DNA of 64,000 nucleotides from Pegoplata infirma (Eukaryota; Arthropoda; Insecta; Diptera; Anthomyiidae), in assembly GCA_963921195.1 (NCBI GenBank), contig OY992536.1:111130778-111194777 (forward strand). The letters run 5' to 3'. This document shows positions 57,265-64,000 of this stretch, piece after piece. How positions within the stretch are numbered: position 1 is the first letter of the stretch; every line of letters starts with the position of its first letter. The notes beneath the pieces are model-generated. The model saw nothing but the letters and a program-made list of their open reading frames with translations, was not told where the DNA came from and ran no database searches. The translations under genes and the position numbers were made by a program.

Positions 57265-58035
57265 GACAACGAATGGCTTTTTTAATTTTATGTATATCCA
57301 AAAAAAGCAAAACAAAGTCTATTTTTTTTTATGTCTAAATATATTTAGCTTGTGTGTTTATTCTGCTTTGGACGCTGCTTTTGGATTCTGCTTTTGGACG
57401 CTATTTTTGGATGCTGCTGTTAGACAAATATTTAGATTATTTTATATAAAATGGAATGAAGAATAAATAACTCAACATCGAAAATCTTTTTTAATGATTT
57501 GTATATTTTTAAGTGTAAATGAATTTGTTAATACAAATGTAATGAAATTTGTAAATATTATTAGAAGTTATGATTTGTTTTGTATTTAAATTAATATAAA
57601 ATTAAAGTTAATTAAGATAAAACAATTGTTGTTGTAAATTTAAGTATGTACAATTTTTTTTTGCGGTACGGGCGGGGGTGGTTTTACTAAACTGTATAAT
57701 ATTTCGTTAAATGCTTTAAACATAATTGATGTTAAGAAAGGAAATTCACAGTTAAAATTGAAATAAATTTATGATGTACACCAAAACCTCAATATGCGGC
57801 CAATTGTTTTAATTAGAACACTGTGGTTCGTTCAAGTAAAACTGAAGTTATGCAAATATTGTATTTACGTTTTATTTTATTTAAATTTTTTATGCGCTAA
57901 CGAAAAATCGAAAAAAAAAAATAAATTTATATTGTGCTTTAAAGCGAATTTATGACATTTTGCTATCTAAAACATTTTTATATAACCAAATTTCTATAGA
58001 TAAAATTTCTAAGAATCTCAGATTTTTTTCTAATA
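57265..58035 (+). repeat. Left arm of a long inverted duplication
   Basis: It matches 60160-60695 in inverted orientation, starting at ttggacaacgaatggctttt and running to ctaagaatctcagattt. It includes a short minisatellite of ggacgctgcttttggattctg-like units (57370-57420). About 250 bp at 57640-57890 are absent from the other arm. Confidence 0.8.
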
Positions 58036-60159
58036 AAAAAATGCCCCATATTTCTTAGACACTTTTACTACAGAAAATGTCTCAGATTCTACGGTATTTT
58101 TTTTTTCTTTAGAGAAAGTATTATCAATTGATAAAATTTATTAATTAATTAATTAAAAAAATCAATTGATAAAAAGTAAAAGTGAGGAACAAACTTTGTT
58201 TAATATTTTTGTTACATACTAATTTTTATCAAAGAGTATTTAGCGTGTTTTTACCATTAAATTTAAAATGAAATCAATAATAAATTCACAGTTTTGCTCA
58301 CAACTTTTGAACCACTGAAATTAGTTTTGTATTTACCGCTAGACAAAGAATTCTCAAAATTTCCGTGTTGTTTTTAATTTATTAATAGGGTTTTTTGCTA
58401 TTTTAAAGAAAAATAGTGATTTTTTTTAAATAAATGATTTAAATGTGCGTTAAAATTTGTTTTTTTTTTTTTCAATTTAAACCATAAAAGAAAAATATGA
58501 CCCTAAAAATTGTGACTCACTTATCGCAACTGAGTAAGTTTCTATTAGTTGTGTTAAGCGAGGTTGTACTATATATATAAATATAGTTGTTCCTTTTACT
58601 CCTACAATGGTAATGCATTACCAACTAGAAAATTATAAATATATATGACAAACCTCACATGCATCCAAGCTGTCTTTAAATAGTTGGATTGTTTTCTACA
58701 TACAGACAGACGGACATCGCGAGAACAACTTAAAATCCATCGAGGATCATAAATATATATGTATATATACTTTATGGGGTCCTAGACTGATATTTCAAGG
58801 TGTTTAAAACATAAAATCAAACTTACATAATACAAAAAAATATTCCCGCTTATATGCGCCCTTCGTTATGATACACTAGTAGTTGTTCTTTAAAGATGGT
58901 TGGCGTTGTTAACATGAGTGCCACATGATTCACGCGGGACCCACTATTCAAGTTATTTATTAAATACTAGCTTTTTTGAACCCGGCGTTGCCCGGATTGA
59001 AAAAAAATTATATAATGAATGAGTTTTTTTTATTAGCCAGTTTATCTATCGCTTCATGACTTTTCACTGGGGTTCATAAGGGTGGAGTGATTGTTTTTAT
59101 ACCCTACACTCTGGTGATGTAAGTTTGTCATTCCGTATGTAACAAATTGAAATATGTAAGTTTGTCATTCCGTATGTAACACATTGAAATATTGGTTTAA
59201 GACCCCATAAAGTATATATAATATATTATATATTCATGATCCTTGATCGATTTTAAGTCGATCTAGCGATATCCGTCTGTCTGTCTGTCTGTCCGTCTGT
59301 CTGTTGAAACCATGTTTTTGGCAATAAACCGGAACCGATTTAAACGTTTGGCGTAATTCTCCTAGGCAGAAACTGATGTATTTTTTTTTTTTAATCGGTT
59401 AAGTATTTTAAAAGTTATGAGTGAAAATGTAAAGGTACCTCTAAAATTATGGTGAATTTTACACAAAAAAATGCTATAACTTGACACCTGTTGAATGAAT
59501 GTGAACGAAACTTGGCATTTAATGTAGTTTTATCATTCCTAACACTCACAAAAAATTTGGGCGGAATTGCACAATGGGGTGAGGCACCAGAAATTTAACC
59601 CAAAATTTAAAAATGATTTATTTTGGCTCATGGTTGACATATTCAAATAAAATTTTAAATAGGTTTATATTTTATTATTCTCAACGTGTTTTTGGTTATG
59701 TTGGTACCAATTATGGCAAAATCGGTCAAGTGGTTAAGAATCTATGAGCAATTGAAATGAGTTTCAATATAAACCTCCATGTATGGCGTGGCAGCGCGCC
59801 ATTTTGTAGTCGTTGATGTTTTTTGGCTTGTTGGCTTGTTAGTTGTTATTTGTATCAACAGAAGTAAAAAATACGTAGTATGTCATACACGTGGTTGCTT
59901 TTATATAATTTTCATACCTACTATATACTTATAAAATTTTTTTTTTTTAATACATTTTACATTGCACTATTACTTTTCTTTGGCAAAATGGAAAAATTTT
60001 TGATTTAAAAAAGATTTTGTGTTAAAAATTGTTATAATATTGCAAGAAATTTTTTGTATTTCAACCAGAGACCAAATACAACAGTTATGTGTGTATTTTT
60101 GTTTTAAAAAAATCATTAAACGAATGTTGTCCAAACTAACTATTTTTTATATGAAAGGA
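58036..60159. other. Spacer between inverted arms
   Basis: No gene. It holds partial copies of the tataccctccaac-type repeat (58555-58800 and 59096-59330, with a gtctgtctgtc run near 59275), a repeat start tactagcttttttgaacccg at 58968, and a block (60065-60150) also present at 35460-35560. Confidence 0.45.
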
Positions 60160-60695
60160 AATCTGAGATTCTTAGAAATTTTATCTATAGAAATTTGGTT
60201 ATATAAAAATGTTTTAGATAGCAAAATGTCATAAATTCGCTTTAAAGCACAATATAAATTAATTTTATTTTTTTCGATTTTTCGTTAGCGCATAAGTACA
60301 CTTAAATTTACAACAACAATTGTTTTATCTTAATTAACTTTAATTTTATATTAATTTAAATACAAAACAAATCATAACTTCTAATAATATTTACAAATTT
60401 CATTACATTTGTATTAACAAATTCATTTACACTTAAAAATATACAAATCATTAAAAAAGATTTTCGATGTTGAGTTATTTATTCTTCATTCCATTTTATA
60501 TAAAATAATCTAAATATTTGTCTAACAGCAGCATCCAAAAATAGCGTCCAAAAGCAGAATCCAAAAGCAGCGTCCAAAGCAGAATAAACACACAAGCTAA
60601 ATATATTTAGACATAAAAAAAATAGACTTTGTTTTGCTTTTTTTGGATATACATAAAATAAAAAAAGCCATTCGTTGTCCAAACAAACACTTAAG
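60160..60695 (-). repeat. Right arm of the long inverted duplication
   Basis: Inverted counterpart of 57265-58035, with few differences apart from the missing 250-bp block. Confidence 0.8.
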
Positions 60696-62420
60696 CTGCT
60701 AAAATATCTTGCTATTTTCATTTAGCTTAATGTTACAAAAAAAAATGGATTGGTATATTTTTGGAATAGCCTGTTGCGGATGCTTTTGACCCCTATTCAA
60801 TTTTTGATTTGCCCCGCCACTGGATAACCAAACATCTGGTAGTATAGTGTATGTATGGGTGTGTTCAGTGTAGTACACGGGTAAATTTGTTAGTGTACTG
60901 AGAGAAACTTTGTTTGTTTATGAATGAAATTTGTGTTCTTTTTGTTGATGTTCACAAGTTTCGTCCATAAGTAAAGGTTTTTGTCCAAGGTTTTTAATGT
61001 TTATTTGGTGGTGACGTACTAGAAAGGGACAACTATGGGAGTGGAAAAGGTCCAATAGATGGGGTTATTCCAGGGATAAATGTATAACAAACCCAAGCCA
61101 TTTTTAGCCATTTTTAATATTAAATACACTACCTAACCGTACAAACGACATGAAAAGAAAGAGTTTTTCTTCGGATTTCTGTTAAAATTTATTTTATTGT
61201 ATTTATTTTAAAATAACATAAAAGTTTGAAGCAGTTAAATACCCTGCAATCCAGTGTTTCATTTAGGAAACGTAAGTTTTGTTTTTGTTAAGAAAATTTG
61301 GCATTCAAATTTTATAGAGCCTGTTTTGTTTTTTTTTTGCAAAGATTGGTGTTGGCCTTCATCTGGTACCAGGGGCCAGGATTTATAAAATGGAGGCCAC
61401 ATAAATTTATGATTACCTTAGGAGCTTTGGAACCTAAAATCTCAGGAAAATTTCAAGGTAACGAGAACATTTTTATTATTTTTGTGAAGATTGTCAGTGT
61501 TAATGCCTGAAACGAAATAAAGTGCTGAAAAAGAACAAGAAAACTGAAAAGAAGATATTTAAAAAGAAAACCTGAAATGAAGAAAAAACTTAAATATTAA
61601 TTAAATAGTTGTCTGAAAGAATAATATGGGAGTAAAGAAAATATGATAATATCTGTTAAAGATTTTGGAAAGAAAAAGAGTTATTGTTAAGCTTTTGTTA
61701 AGTGTAGTGTTGTGCATGTCCTTTAAGTTTATTATTAAGTTTGTCACATATAATAATACGCATGAAAGAAAAAATTCCGGAAACAAAAATAATAGATATG
61801 AGGAGGAATATAAAAATAGTAGAATTCACATTTAGGCGAGAGTTATATTAATAAATTTGCAGGAAATTACTTACCCTCGAAATAATCCATATCTTTAGGG
61901 AGCTCCTTCAAGTGTAGAGTGTTTCGTAGGCGTCCTTGGGCAAATTTTGTAAATTTTTTCTTATGTGGGTTCTACGAAATGGATTTATATTTTTTTAACC
62001 GGAAGAATTTTATACCTACCAAGATATACGTATATTTAATTTTGCACCAGTTTTTTTTTTAGTTTATTTTTTTTTTATTTAATTAATTTCCATTTTTTTT
62101 TTTGATTTACTTATATTGTTTTTTTTTTATCCACTCATCTTTATTTTTATTATTCGTCCTTTCTGTTTTGTACATATTTTTTATTCACTTTTGATTTCAT
62201 TCTTTTACTCCATTTTTTTTATATGTTTATTGTTTTTTTTTATTTAACTTATAGATTAACTTATTTTTTTTATTTATTATCACATATATTTTAATTTATT
62301 TATTTCTTTTATATCCCATTTATACTTTTTTTTATTATTTCACTTGTTTATTTGTATGTACTTTATTTTTTTTAAGTCTTGTTTAATTTAATCCTCGTTT
62401 TATCTTCAGTTTCGTATACG
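60696..62420. other. AT-rich spacer, no gene
   Basis: No coding or repeat feature can be supported. The part from about 62040 to 62420 is T-rich low-complexity DNA. Confidence 0.4.
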
Positions 62421-64000
62421 TTCTGCACTCACTGAACGTATACTATGGGGGTGCTGCCAGACCGGCAAGTTTTGAGTTTCCCACTTTGAGTATTTAGATA
62501 ATCCCCAAAATACCCCCACTGTATATAATGTTTAGTTTTTTTGTTATTATTTATATTTATTTAGAGATTTTTATTATTTATTTTACTTTTATTTAAGAAT
62601 TATTTTTAATAAAACCGATATTTTTATAATGATTTTAGAAAAAAAATTTTAGTATTTGTTTTAAATGGTTATTGTGTAAGTATCGCGTGTTTTAGTGGGG
62701 TCGTGTTAATTGTACTGGACAGACGGACGACCAAAGGTAGGGCAGGGCCAGTGAGGAGCCAACATCTCTCTCCTCCTCTCGTTGACGTGTTTCGTTTAAT
62801 TTAGTTTTTGTTGTGAATTTTAATTGTTCGGACGGATGGGTTAGGGTTTTGGCGGGATGGACCGACCTGTGAGTATTTTTGTGTTCGTGGTGTGTTAGCC
62901 GGCACTAGCCGCCCTAACGCCTTTTCCGGTGACCGTAACAAATGGCTCCCAATCGGAAGGACTTGACATTTTTGAATGTCACCAAATTTAGTTCATAAAG
63001 TGTATGTTATCTAAACACGTTTATAGTCCAATAGTTTTGTTTAAAATAGTCCAAAGTTTTGTTTTTGTTCGTGACTCGTGAAGTTTTTGTTTAGATTGCA
63101 ACGTAGCCGCTCTGAACTAAGATTCGGAGGTCTGTTGTACGTTGGTCTTAGATTACTAATCGAAGTCTCGGCTTTAATAGACTCTGAATACTTGGGATAT
63201 AAGTGAATCCTAGCGAGTTGTAAACCGTACACCCTAGTATTGTTCATTTTGTTCCTGTTTTATTTGTTTTTAGTTTCTGCTTGTTATTTGTAGGATGTGG
63301 GTCGGGGCTTGCACGATAGCCGCTCTGAACTGAGATTCGGAGGTCAGTTGTATCGTGGGTCACTTGGCTTTCACACATTAATGGTATCTGTAGACCAAAG
63401 GAGCTTCGCGGTAGCCGCTCTGTACCATGGGTCAGGGGTCTGTTGTACCGGGAGTGACTTTGGCCTCCCGTTATATTACGGAGAGGACCCAGATACAAAT
63501 TTTGATTAACATTTTTTTTTAATTTTTGATTTGAGACAGTCGTGAGAGGCTTTCATGTTTGAAAGCACTGATATTTTATAACCTGTGATATTACGCAATA
63601 ACCATGTTTTGATTTTTGTTTAGTTTTGAGTTTTACGTGTTGAGATCGTTTAGTTTAGAGATTATTTATTTTTATTATTTATACAATTTTGTGTTTATGT
63701 CGCTTTAGTTTTTGTTTATTGACTTTGTTTACTTAGAATTAACTATATTTATACGATTAATTATTTATATTTATACAATTATTTATTTATTTTCTTAATT
63801 ATTTTTTTTACATTTTATTTATTGATTTTGTGCTGTTTTTGATTATTTTTGCAATTATTTTAAAAATTTGTATGTCTAGATTTAGTTTTACTTTGACATT
63901 TATTTAGATTTTACCTTTTTATTTATTTATATTTTTATTTACGATTTTATTTAACTAATTATATAATAATTATTTAGTTTTATATATTTATCTTATTGAA
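62421..64000 (+). mobile_element. Possible 5' end of an LTR retrotransposon, cut by window edge
   Basis: A candidate LTR end ccgtaaca at about 62940 is followed two bases later by tggctcccaatcggaagg, which has the form of a tRNA primer-binding site. The preceding 500 bp have a GC-richer, regulatory look. Downstream, three imperfect copies of gtagccgctctgaactgaga (63103, 63318, 63411) lie in what would be the untranslated leader. No coding domain is reached before the window ends, so the assignment is tentative. Confidence 0.3.

Noticed and set aside
57017..57466. 149-residue open frame
   Set aside because: It crosses the boundary of a hAT element and the inverted duplication. The same C-terminal part appears in the inverted copy at 60479-60721. 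It is repeat-derived.
1..64000. tRNA or rRNA genes
   Set aside because: I looked for the conserved T-loop and anticodon patterns and for rRNA core sequences and saw none that I could support.

Overview
The window is AT-rich nuclear DNA from an insect, most likely a higher fly (Diptera). The reasons are the CAAAATG start context, the domain layout of the one host gene, a copia retrotransposon of Drosophila type, and the dense load of short inverted-repeat elements. I cannot name the species; a calyptrate fly (blow fly or house fly group) is a guess.

There is one convincing host gene, the nucleoporin Nup358/RanBP2, on the + strand. It has five coding exons (12475-12546, 16965-18005, 26582-32065, 37974-39888, 44273-44568) that join in frame to 2935 codons plus a stop. 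The protein has an N-terminal TPR/alpha-helical region, a short coiled coil, four Ran-binding domains, three RanBP2-type zinc fingers and FG repeats, and it ends without a cyclophilin domain. Its introns (4.4, 8.6, 5.9 and 4.4 kb) are filled with transposons.

Layout. 1-11.1 kb: nested inverted-repeat elements upstream of the gene, including a pair of 513-bp-spaced direct repeats that each carry a minus-strand hammerhead ribozyme motif. 11.1-12.5 kb: palindromic MITEs, then the 5' flank of Nup358. Intron 1: Tc1/mariner pseudogene, a foldback built of ATTATG motifs, a 297-bp MITE and a degenerate minisatellite. Intron 2: an inverted-repeat element containing a 5'-truncated LINE, which itself contains a TTAA-flanked MITE and a nearly intact copia element. 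Intron 3: further inverted-repeat elements, one holding a possible minus-strand spliced transcript. Intron 4: a 5'-truncated LINE with RNase H and a TA-rich interspersed repeat. 45.3-55.3 kb: arrays of a ~136-bp tandem repeat broken up by later insertions (hAT, Harbinger-like 289-bp MITEs, a TA-flanked 1.58-kb element). 55.5-60.7 kb: a hAT element and a long inverted duplication. 62.4-64 kb: what looks like the 5' end of an LTR retrotransposon running off the window.

Many insertions can be ordered because target-site duplications and uninterrupted copies of the host repeat are present in the same window. The most unusual item is the tandem hammerhead pair, which resembles a Penelope-like element terminal repeat or a metazoan retrozyme.
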